This document shows positions 1 to 10,500 of a stretch of DNA of 64,000 nt, in pieces. Position numbers and translations under genes: made by a program. The DNA lies in NCBI RefSeq assembly GCF_001984155.1, contig NZ_MTQO01000042.1, forward strand, positions 1-64,000, in the 5' to 3' direction. Position 1 is the first letter of the stretch; the number at the start of each line of letters is the position of its first letter. Origin of the DNA: Actinosynnema sp. ALI-1.44. Lineage in GTDB: Bacteria; Actinomycetota; Actinomycetes; Mycobacteriales; Pseudonocardiaceae. Below the pieces are notes generated by a model that ran no database searches, was not told the DNA's origin, and worked only from the letters and a program-made list of their open reading frames with translations.

Positions 1-142
1 GTGTGGTTGGGCTTCGCCCAGGCCATACGGAAGGAAGAAACCCCGAAGCACCAGTCTGTGTTCGCACACAAGCCGCCGAACCTCCTGTGCCTGCTGCACA
101 GCCCAAAGCCGGACCCGAACCACCAAGCTGGGACACAGTGGA

Positions 143-190
143 CCGGAACCTGGAGACACCACCAACAGGCGGGGATCGATCAGGTTCCGG
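143..190 (-). terminator. Inverted repeat downstream of the operon's last gene, possible terminator
   Basis: A perfect 10-bp inverted repeat (CCGGAACCTG at 143-152 and CAGGTTCCGG at 181-190) with a 28-nt loop lies 20 bp beyond the stop codon of the 211-1503 gene, on its downstream side. No T-run follows, which is common for actinobacterial hairpins. It is the only strong inverted repeat in the first 210 bases. A shorter 5-bp hairpin (TGGGC/GCCCA) sits at 8-20. No gene was recognised in 1-210. Confidence 0.4.
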
Positions 191-210
191 CCAAGCTCAC
201 GACGCCGCGC

Positions 211-1503
211 TCACGACGAGTAGCGGATCACGTGCAGTGCCATGGGTTCCTCGTCGAAGGACGGGTAGCCCTTTTCGGCCATGGAGTCGATCAGTCGCAC
301 ACCGCTGTTCTCGTTGATCGCGATCAGCAGGTTGCCCACCGACTCCCGGCCGCGGAAGTCGTTGCGGCGGACCCACACCAACGCCCTGGCTCCCTGCGGG
401 GCCGCTGCCACCTCGGTCAGCACCTCGCCCCAGCTCCCGTGCACTGTCGAGCCCAGTGGCGTGCCGAGTTCTCGCATCGTGGGCTCGAACCAGGCGGCTG
501 CGCCGGGTGCGGGCGGGTCACCGATGCCCTCCTGCTCGACCTCCCACTGGGTCAGATAGGTCCACGGGTCGTTGTTCGGCAGGCCGAACGGGATCAGGCC
601 CGCTTCTTTGGGCACGACGAGCGCGGCGTCCAGCATCTGATCACGCCAGTCGCCCGACTCCTGGAACCGCTGGGTGGTGCACGCGAACAGCCAGCCCCGG
701 TTGGTCTCGTCCGCCGCGTCCGGCTGCACCACGACAACCGGTTCCTTGTAGGTGTGCTCCAGCCAACTGGTCGCCTTGTCCAAGGCGGCCTCCAGCGTCG
801 GCGCGGGGTTTTCCCACGGCAGCGGCAGGAACTCGTGCCGCTCCCCCGCCTCCCGGTGGAAACGGGCCACGACTAGCTGCCCGACCTCCTCGTCGTTCAA
901 CCGCGCGAACGAACCCTTCTGGCCGTCGAGGAAGATCGCCTGGTCGCCGTCGTTGAAGGCATAGATCAGATGGCCGGTGAGATCTTTCCCGGCGTGCTGC
1001 CGTCGCAGCCACACCACCGTGCGCGTACCCGGCCCACCCTCCAGCAGGATCGACGTGACGTCCGCCCATGTCGAGCAGGTGGAGACCTCGGCGTCCGGGA
1101 AGTGCGCGGCCAGCATCCGGTCCCACCAGCCCGGCGCCTCGTCCATCGGTGTCCACGGCAACGCCGACGACGGACGGTGGTCGACAGCAGCGTCCGTGGC
1201 GACCACGCAGCCGCGTGCGTTGACCCGCCAGCGCCACGCCAACGGGTCGAAGTCCGCCGATGGCGCCCCGTTCAGCTCCTCGTCCAGTGGGTCGGCATTG
1301 GACACCGGGAACGGCTCGCCACCGTTCTTCGGTACGGCGATGGTCGCCGCCAGCATCGGCTCGTCCGACCCACCGGCATAGCCACAGCCGAACAACTGGG
1401 TCCGGTCGCCGTCGACCAGTGGCTGGTCGTCGGTGAGGGTGACCAGGCCCCCGTAGGTGCGGTCCAGCCAGTCGGCAGCCCTGCTCGAAAGAGTGTCGTT
1501 CAT
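211..1503 (-). CDS. Duplicated YrhB/Imm35-like protein, candidate immunity protein of the giant toxin
   Basis: This 430-residue soluble protein has no signal peptide or membrane segment. It consists of two tandem copies about 213 residues apart. Each copy starts with a 'WL..TY' helix and a strand-rich stretch ending in 'VPK..G..PF', which resembles the YrhB/Imm35 fold. Each then ends in a stretch resembling the C-terminal half of the Tox-PL papain fold. Copy 1 keeps GH..(His178), then 'FLDGQKG'. Copy 2 has GN (Asn391), then 'LIDSMAEKG'. I see no clear nucleophilic Cys. The ATG at 1503 has a good GAGGT ribosome site, 48 bp after the stop of the giant gene, so it is the last gene of the operon. 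By analogy with Tox-PL/Imm35 pairs it probably neutralises one or more papain-like modules of the giant protein. An accessory effector or chaperone role is possible. Confidence 0.6.
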   Translation of the reverse strand: MNDTLSSRAADWLDRTYGGLVTLTDDQPLVDGDRTQLFGCGYAGGSDEPMLAATIAVPKNGGEPFPVSNADPLDEELNGAPSADFDPLAWRWRVNARGCVVATDAAVDHRPSSALPWTPMDEAPGWWDRMLAAHFPDAEVSTCSTWADVTSILLEGGPGTRTVVWLRRQHAGKDLTGHLIYAFNDGDQAIFLDGQKGSFARLNDEEVGQLVVARFHREAGERHEFLPLPWENPAPTLEAALDKATSWLEHTYKEPVVVVQPDAADETNRGWLFACTTQRFQESGDWRDQMLDAALVVPKEAGLIPFGLPNNDPWTYLTQWEVEQEGIGDPPAPGAAAWFEPTMRELGTPLGSTVHGSWGEVLTEVAAAPQGARALVWVRRNDFRGRESVGNLLIAINENSGVRLIDSMAEKGYPSFDEEPMALHVIRYSS

Positions 1504-1551
1504 CGTCTACCTCGGTCAGTTGCTCGTCCGACGGACCCGTTGCCACCGCCA

Positions 1552-4500
1552 TCACACGGACTCCACATCGGAGTCCTCCCGCACGTTCACAGCGTAGTCG
1601 AACTGGGCCTTGGCCAACTCCTCGCTGATGCCGAAGTGCACGACAAGGGCAGCCGGACTGCACGGTTCGCCACTGTCCAGTGCCGCACGCACGTACGCCA
1701 GCACATGGGGCATCACCGCGACTTCGACTGGGGTGAGCGCTGCCATTTCCGCCGTGAGCACCTCGGTTTCGGCTGTACCCCTGCTGACGTCGAACCGCGC
1801 GACGAGGTCATCGACCGAGCACCTGTCGCCACGCCGGAGGACCTCCGACAGTTCGGTCTGCACGGCGTTCATGATCGCCAGTCCCGCCAATACGGGCTCA
1901 AGGAAGTGGTTGTCCTCCGTCATGCCGTACCGCCGAGCCAGGGCCGCCCTGGGATAGCGCTCGCCGCGCGCCGCCGCTTCAAGCACATCGGCCTCGGCAG
2001 CAGCGACAATCGCGGACACGGCCTCCCTGGTTTCGTTGTCGTCGAAGCCACCTTCGTCCGGAAAATACCTCTCCTCGACGCCGCGGACGGAATACGGGCT
2101 GCGCAGATCGGCCGCGCTGCGCGCGTCCCGCATGGCAGCGGTGCGCTTCAAGTCCACAGCTCGCTCGAACGTCACGGTGAACATCTCAGTCAACTCCCGT
2201 GTGCCGGGTGGTCGTTTGGCGTCCGCCGCGTCAGCCAGGTACTCGAACACCGCAGCTTCGATCTGCTCAACCGCCCGTGTGCCCGGTACGCCGTAGTCCG
2301 CCGCCAGTTCCTCGACCGGGTACAGCTCGAATCGCTCCGCCCGCGCGCGGACATCGGCCCGGATGACAGCGTCGAGATGGCGGTTCACCGTTTCGGGATC
2401 GACACCGTGACGCTGAGCGAATGTCTGGACGTCCCGCGGTTCGTCCGGGTCCTTCGCGGCGACGAACGCGGCTTCGACCACCACTCGCTCGGCCGTCTCC
2501 CGATCGATGCCGTACTCGCGTGCGACGTTGTCGACACTGAGCGGCTTGTCCTGTGTCAGCACGTCCTCGCGGGCGGTGGCGACGATCTGATCGGCCGCCC
2601 ATCGAACGGCGAGGTGGTACCGGTCACCCAGTTCCTTTGCCGTGTACGGTTCACCGCGATCGGCCGCCGCACGCACATCAGCCTTGGCTGCGGCGTTGAC
2701 GACGTCCATACCTCGCTGGCGCGTCAGCCCGCGTCTACCCGCCACGCTCGCCACGTCGGCGGCTGTGTACAGCAATGTGGGGATCGACTCGGACTTCGTG
2801 CCTTCGTGGCGCAGGTGGTTGACGACCGCGGCTTCCACCTGGACGACGACCCACTCCGGCGTCCTGCTGTAGGTCCTGGCGAGCGTTTCGGACGTGATAC
2901 CGAGGGACATTCCCGTCGGCCGCCCCATCCGTATCCGCGCTGCCGCGTCGACCACGATGTCGGCCTCTGCCTCGCTGAGCCCAGTCCGCCTGGCAATGAC
3001 CGCGACGGGCGTGGCCAGGTCGATGAGCCCCTTCTCCATGGCCGAGACCACGAGGTGCGCGACCTGGAAGACCGCCCGTTCACGGCTGAGACCACGCTCG
3101 ATCAGTCCATCGACGGTGCCCCAGCCCTGCCGCAGCGCATCGACGTCGATTCCTTCGTGGGGCGTGGATTCCAGACTTCCCGCGTGGGTGATCGAATCGT
3201 GCGCGGCCCGCGCGTGAGCCACACCCGCGGCGCGGATCTGGGCCTCGGCCTCCGCGACTCCGATGTGGTGCTCGTCGGCGAGATCCACGGCATCAGGGGT
3301 CTCGCCACGGTCTTGCGCCTCACGCGCGTGTACGAACGCAGCGTCCGGACCTGTCCGGTACTCGACAGCCTCCCTGGTGATGCCGTACCGCTGAGCCACT
3401 TCGTCAGCGGTGAACAGCCCGCTCGCCATGGCGGCACGCACCTGAACACCGATCTGCTCGAACGCCCACCGCCGGTTCTTCTTGAACTTCGTGGCCAGCT
3501 CGCCCGGGGTGCGCACACCGCCCGGCGTTCGCAGCTCGTCGATCGCGGCCGACCTGATCTCGTGCTCGGCCTCCACGAGACTTATCCCGAACATCCTGGC
3601 GATGTCGTCCGCGGTGAACGGCGCGCCCTGGTCGACAACCAGGCGCACAGCGTCTCGCGCGGCAGCGCGGACCGCGCTGCGAGCCGCTTCGGGGCTGATC
3701 CCGTACGTCTTGGCCAGTTCCTCGTCTGTGGGGCGTGGTTTGTGCGTGAGTCCGATCTGGTAGACGAAGGCCTTGGCGGCCGCGACAATCTGATCGCCCG
3801 CTTTCGCACGGCTGATCCCGTACATGCCCGCCAGCACCTTCGTCGACAGGGGCTGCCCCCTGCCTGCGGACTTGAAAGCGTCGGAGAACGCGTATCGCTT
3901 CAACTGGTGTTCGATGACAAGCGCGTTGGCGATCTGCAGTTGCGCCCACCGGAGGTTCATACCGTACTTCGCAGCCAACACCGCCGCGTCATACCGCCTG
4001 CCACGCCCCGCGGCCTCGACCACATCAGCATGCGCCGCGGCACTGATTTGGTCGAAAGCCCACCCAAGACTCTTGTTCTTGAACCTCGCCACCAAACCCT
4101 GCGCAGTCCGCGGCCGCCCAACCGCCGCCTTCTCACGCACCCACGCCCTCGCCCGCACCTCAGTCTCACCAGCGACACCGGGAACCATCTCCGACAGGGG
4201 TGCGAAAGCAGGGGAGATCGCCGGGTCCTTCAGCGGCCCCATCCAGTGCGGCTCCTCGGTGATCACGTCGTACGCCCACTGGACATCCATGCCGTACTCG
4301 GCGGCGAGCTCACCGGCGGTGATGGAACCACCACCCGCCACGACCTCGCGCACGTCCGCGATCGCGGCGACACGCACCAGCCGCTGCACCTCAGCCTGGT
4401 CGATCGAGTACTTCTCCGCCAGCATCTCCTGAACGAACGGCTGACGGGCGGCCGCGGCCACACGCGCGTCCAGGACCACCGCGGCGGACAAGCCACCGCT

Positions 4501-7500
4501 GACCCTGGCGGCCAGTCCGGCCCGCCGCTCCGGCGGAACACCACCCATGCGGATCGCGGCGATCGCCGCGACGACGACCAGTTCCCGGAACCGCCTGTCG
4601 CCCGATTCCTCGAACCAGCCCCGCAAGGCGCGGATGGTCTCGTCCAGATCGGCTTGCTCCGCCGTTCGCAGCCGCTCGGCTGCCGCGCGAATCGTCACAT
4701 CCCGTGCCCACTCACGGTTCCTGTCGTGGTCACGGGCCAGCTTCGCGACGGGGTAAGGCCGCCCGCCCGCCATGGCCTCGACGACCTGCGCCAGAGCCGA
4801 CGTATCCCCGGCGGACGACCGCGAGCCGCCCACGACACTGTCCTCACCGGACTGTTCGCGGCGACTCACCCGCTTGGCCGACGGCCCGCCCGAAACAGTG
4901 CCGGGTCGCTTCCGGTCGCCTGCGGCAAGCAGGTGTGCCCCCAACGGCAAGGTGCCAGTCAGCTTCGCCGTACCAGTCCTGCGGAAGTTCACGAACCCCA
5001 CGACACCGTCCGGACCAACCCGGGGAATCCGCTCGTCCTGCGGATCCCCGAACACCACACGCCCACCAACCGACTTGACAACGACACCATGCAACAAATT
5101 GCCCGAACCAGGCAGGAACACCGCTCCATAAGTGTTCTCGTCCTGACCGGCCATATGATCGACCACCTGGCTGAACGAAGCAGCCACCGCGTCCCCGCGC
5201 GACGACTCCGCCAAGTGACCGATCGCCATCGGGCCACCCTTGCCGCCCCGCACCATCTCGCCCTCGACGATGGCCAACTCAGCCACGATCAACAACAGCA
5301 GGCAGTTCTCGGTGCTGCCCGGCCGCCCAGCCAGAAATGCCTCCCTGTTCCCACCCACGAACAACGGGAACTCATCCCGGAACGCCGCCTCGTTCTCCTC
5401 ATCGCTCGAGAAAGACGCAGCCGTGACCACCAGGTCAGCGGACAGCGACGGCCACGAGCCGACGTGCGTCGCGTCCTGCTCGGCCTGCTGGGCCCGCGCG
5501 TCCCGCAGGATCCGCTGAGTCTGGTTCACAGCCTGGTAATCGGCCTCATCCATGACGGAATCGTCGTCGCTGTCCACATCGACGTCCCGGGTGTCCTCGA
5601 TGTACGAGTCGGCCGTCACCGGGTCGACGCCGAACACACGGACGAGTTCGTCAGCGGTGAGCGGGTCGCCAGTCTCGTGGGCGGCCCGCGCCGCCGCACG
5701 GGCCGCCATCTGGATCTCCTCGGCCAGCGGGTAGGACAGGTCACCCGTGTCCGGGTTCCTCACCGCCGGAACGTTGTACCGCGTGTGAAGTGCCTCCGGG
5801 GTGGGCGGCGGAGCACCGGTTTCCAACGCCGCGAGCACATCGGCCCGTGCGAGAGCTCGGACCAGGTTCGTCGCCTCAGCGTCTTCGCCGGGGAAGTAGC
5901 GGACCTCGATCTGACCCAGCGAGTGCGGCTTGCCGCGATCCGCCGCCGCGCGCACGTCGAGACGAGCGGCAAGGCGTTTCACGGCCATGGCCTCGGCTTG
6001 TTCGAAGCCGAACTTCGCCCGCAGCACGGCCACCGGCTCCGGGGTCTCCGCCCGCGCCGCATCGTGTTGCTGTTCGACCGCGGCGCCCACGATCTGGTTG
6101 TACGCCCGGCCGAGGTCCACCCCGTACTTCGCTGCCAATTGCTCCTTGGTGTACGGCGCGTTCCGATCTGCCGCTGCGCGCACATCGGTTCGCATGATGG
6201 CGTCGACGTGACGATCCACTGCCTCAACGCTGATGCCATATCGCTGGGCGTGCGGTCCGATGACAAGCGGCTCCCCGGGCGCGCGAGCCGCGTCAGCGTC
6301 TGCCGACACGGCCGAGACAATCGCCTGCTCGGCCGTCGCGTGGCTGATGCCGTACTTGCGAGCAGCTTCGGCGACGGTCAACGGTGTGCCACCGTTGACC
6401 GCCGCACGCGCCTCAGCGCTTACGACGACGATGATCCGGTCTGTCGCCCACCGAGTGACAAGGAAGTACCTCGTGGACAGTTCGCCGGTGGTGTACGGCT
6501 GCGCGCGCTTCGCAGCCGCACGCACGTCCGCCTCGGCAGCGGCGTTGACCACGTCCACCAACTGGTCGGCGGGCAGCCAGGTTTCCCCCGCCTGCGTGCC
6601 CAGGTAGGCCACCGTCGTCGGCTCCAGATTTGCCCATGGCGTGAGCAAGCCGCGGCGTACGCCGCTGATCGCCTGGGCTTCGATCCGTCCGCGTGCCCAC
6701 TCCGTTGTCCTGCCGTAGTTCCGGGCGGTCTCTTCGACCAACCCGGCAGCGTCGATCCAGTTCCTCCGGCCGCGAGCCAGAGCCTCCGTGACATCGAACT
6801 CCGCGATGAGGTCGACGAGGGCGTCGGCCTCCGCCTCGCTGATCCCGAACCTGCTGACGAAGTCCGCGGCGCGCGGCCAGTCGGCTTCGTCGTTGCCCGT
6901 GAAGTACTCCAGTTCGGCGTGCGCCATGTGGAGTATCGCCCGTTCGCGACTGAGGCCGAACTTCTTCATCAGGGCACCGACGTCGCGTCCGCCGCGGGTG
7001 ATCTCTTCGCCAATGGCGATCCACGAGGCGGGTCCGTAGATCAACTTTTCCCGCGCGACGCGCATGTACGCCACGTCAGCCTCACCGATCTGAGCCGTGG
7101 CCTCCGCGACCGTGATGCCGAAGATACGGGCGAGATCCGCGGCGAGAGGTGTCTCGCCGCGGTCGAGCGCCTCGCGAGCGTGTACGAACGCCGCGGCCGG
7201 GCCTGTCAGATACTCGACTGCCTCGCGGCTGATCCCGTACAGCTCGGCCAGTTCATCCTTGGTGGACACACCACTGCGCGCATCCGCACGCACCAGAACA
7301 CCGATCGGTCCGAACGCCCACCGACGGCTCGCGCCGAACGTTTTGGCCAGTGTGTCCGGGGTGTGGGGACCGCCGGTGGTGCGGGCGACCACGACCGCGA
7401 GCGCGGCGAACTCGTGCTCGGCCTCCACGATGCTGATCCTGACGCTCTCGGCGATGTGACGGAAGATGATCCGCTTGCCCTTGCCGAGGTCGTAGTCCAT

Positions 7501-10500
7501 AAGGTCACGTGCGGCGTCCCGCTTGGCCTCCCTGGCCGATTCGAGACTGATCCCGTATCGCTCGCGGAGATCCTTGTCCGTGTACGGCGGCTCCTTGTCC
7601 ACTGCCGTGGCGTACACATCGTGTTTGGCGGCTTGGACGAGCTGCCCGGCCGCCTTGTCGCGGCTGATCCCGCGCCGGTTCGCCAGTTGCTCCGGTGAGT
7701 AGGGCCGATCACCGGCCGCGGCCCTGGCGTCCTGCCGGGCAAGCTCCATCAACTTCTGTTCGATGGCAACCGCGTTGGCGATCTGCCGTTGCGCCCACCG
7801 GAGGTTCATACCGTACTTCGCAGCCAACACCGCCGCGTCATACCGCCTGCCACGCCCCGCGGCCTCGACCACATCAGCATGCGCCGCGGCACTGATTTGG
7901 TCGAAAGCCCACCCAAGACTCTTGTTCTTGAACCTCGCCACCAAATCCTGCGCAGTCCGCGGCCGCCCAACCGCCGCCTTCTCACGCACCCACGCCCTCG
8001 CCCGCACTTCGGTCTCACCAGCGACACCGGGAACCATGTCGTCCAGTGCGGTGAACGCGTAGGCGATCCCCGGCTCGTTCAGCGGCCCCGACCAGTGCGG
8101 TTCCTCGGCGACCACCCCATGCGCCCACCGGCGGCTGTGACCGAACCGCCCGGCCAACACGTCGATCGAGAGGGTCCCTCCGCTTTCACGCACGTCCGCG
8201 AGCGCAGCGACACGGATCAGCCACTTCGCCACCTCCAGGTCGATCAGCGGGTTCGCCTGATCATCGGGATGCTGGTACCTCGCGACCAGCGACTCCGGAG
8301 TGAGCGGCCGGTCCGTCCCCGCTGCCGCCCGCACGTCCAATACCGCCGCGGCGTGCAGCTTGTTCGTCGAACCGTGGAACCTGGCCTCCACTTCCGCACG
8401 GCTGAGGGGCTGCCCGGTAGCGGCTACCCGGCGGATCTCGGCGACTTCCGCGGCGGTGATCAGACCCGCGGCGGTTTTCGTGTCGATGTCCTGTTTTCTG
8501 AGCAGCCGGTACAGCGATCGGCTGGTGTCGTCGGACTCGCGTCGCGTGGCTGTCCGCAACAGCTCAGTTGCAGCGCGGATCACCACGTCCCTTGCCCACT
8601 CGCCATTCATGCCGAAGTCACGGGCCAGTTGCTTGATCGGGTAGTCCTGGCCGTCGGCCATGGCCTTGCGCACAACGTCCACAGCGGCGGCGTCGATCCG
8701 GTCCGAAGCCCATGCGCGGTCCTTGTGGTACTTGCCCGCAAGTGCCTGCACACCAATCGGCTGTGACTTGCGCGCCGCACGGCGGATCTCCGTCTGCACG
8801 TCCTCATCGACCGGCCCGGCGGCTGCCCGCCGCCGGTTCGAGCTGCTGGAACTGACCTGACTGGACCGCTCGGTCGACTGCCCGCCCAACAACCGGCGGA
8901 CGAAGCTGGTTTGTTTGCCGCCGCCGGCCGCGAGGAGGTGCGATCCCAACGGTGAAGTGCCGGACAACGGCGCCGTACCAGTCCTGCGGAAGTTCACGAA
9001 CCCCACGACATCGTCCGGACCAACCCGCGGAATCCGCTCGTCCTGCGGATCCCCGAACACCACACGCCCGCCGACCGACTTGACGACAACACCGTGCAAA
9101 TGACCATTCGAACCAGGCAGGAACACCGCTCCATAAGAGTTCTCGTCCTGACCGGCCATGTGATGGACCACTTGGCCGTAAGACGCCGCCACCGCGTCTC
9201 CACGCGACGGCTCCGCCAAGTGACCGATCGCCATCGGGCCACCCTTGCCACCCCGCAACACCAACTGCTGGGACACGGCCAGCTCAGCCCCGACCAACAA
9301 CAGCAGGCAGTTCTCGGTGCTGCCCGGCCGCCCAGCCAGAAATGCCTCCCTGTTCCCACCCACGAACAACGGGAACTCATCCCGGAACGCCGCCTCGTTC
9401 TCCTCATCGCTCGAGAAAGACGCAGCCGTGACCACCAGATCAGCGGACACCGACGGCCCTGGACCGGCGTCCTGCTGCGCAACGACAGTCGCGTTGTTGG
9501 CCGGCGGCGGCACGAACTCATCCAGGTCGGGCGCGATGTCGCTGTCCGGACCGTCGGCGGTGTCGTCGACAAGGGAGTTGGCCAGCCACGGCGAGATGCC
9601 GGTCGACTCGGCGAGCTGGTCACCGGTGAGCGGATCGCCGGCCTCGTGGGCCGCGCGTGCGGCTTCGCGAGCAGCTTCGAGGACCTCGTCCTTCGCCTCG
9701 TCCAGGTTCAGGTTGAATCGCTTGGCGAGTTGCCGTGGAGTGGTGGTGTGTGTGCCGAGCTCGACAGCCGCACGCGCATCGGCCCGCGCGGCGGCCTTGA
9801 TCAATGTGTGCGCCACCCCGGCCGGGAACCGGAACTCTCCGTCCGTCGACCGGCTGGCCTGCAGGCCGTACTTCGCGGTCAGCGCTTCCGTTGTGTAACG
9901 CTCACCACGCCCCGCCGCTTCACGCACATCGTCCCGCACGGTGTCGTAGATCGCGGCCACTGCCTCACGGAGGTCGTGGTTGTTGACGGCGGCGACGTCG
10001 TCGTCGTCCCTGCGGAAGTGCCGTTCGTAGACCTTGAATACCGTGTGCGGGCTGCCGCGATCCGCTGCCGCACGAACGTCGGCACGCGCAGCGGAACGCT
10101 TCAGCTGCCAGGCCTCGCCAAGCTGGAGAGCGAACATCGCCTCCAGCTCATGCGCTGTGTACGGATGCTGGGATCCTGCCGAGTCGGTGATGTACTGCTG
10201 CGCGGCAGCCAGAACCTGCTTGACGGCACGCGCAAGCGGTACCCCGTGCTTCTCGGCGAAGGCCTCCTTCGTGTACGGCTCAAAGTGTTCCGCCGCCTGG
10301 CGCACGTCAGCCCGCATGATGGCATCGATGTGGTGGTCCACCAGTTCGACGCTGATGCCGTACCGGCGGGCATGCGTCTCGATGTCGAGCAGTTCACCGG
10401 GGACTCGGGCCGCCCGCGCGTCGACCAACGCGGTCGAGACCACTGCCATCTCGGCCAGCTTGGGCTTGACGTTGTACTTCCGGGCGATCTCGTCGACCGT

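Larger units (their letters stand above)
3939..9441 (-). repeat. Near-identical direct-repeat blocks linking the PL7/array B and PL8/array C units
   Basis: Three nucleotide blocks are almost identical: 3939-4190 with 7788-8038 (offset about 3849, only a few differences), 4966-5070 with 8971-9075 and 5291-5436 with 9296-9441 (both at offset 4005). Sequence between the blocks is clearly diverged. This is a patchwork typical of gene conversion or recent recombination between paralogous segments. Confidence 0.8.

Noticed and set aside
1-210. Plus-strand frame starting at GTG position 1
   Set aside because: It runs antisense into the 211-1503 gene, has no ribosome site and no recognisable motif. 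The region is better explained as intergenic with an inverted repeat.
1504-1551. GTCCGaCGGAC palindrome between the giant gene and the immunity-like gene as a terminator or promoter operator
   Set aside because: A stem of 5 bp with a 1-nt centre is too short to support either role, and the genes are close enough for simple co-transcription.
970-7698. Very long open frames on the plus strand opposite the giant gene (also 9094-12537 and 16957-19845)
   Set aside because: They are antisense to the giant gene's repeats, rich in Arg, His and Val with no family motifs, and follow from GC-rich third positions in the minus-strand frame. The minus-strand frame contains recognisable domains throughout.
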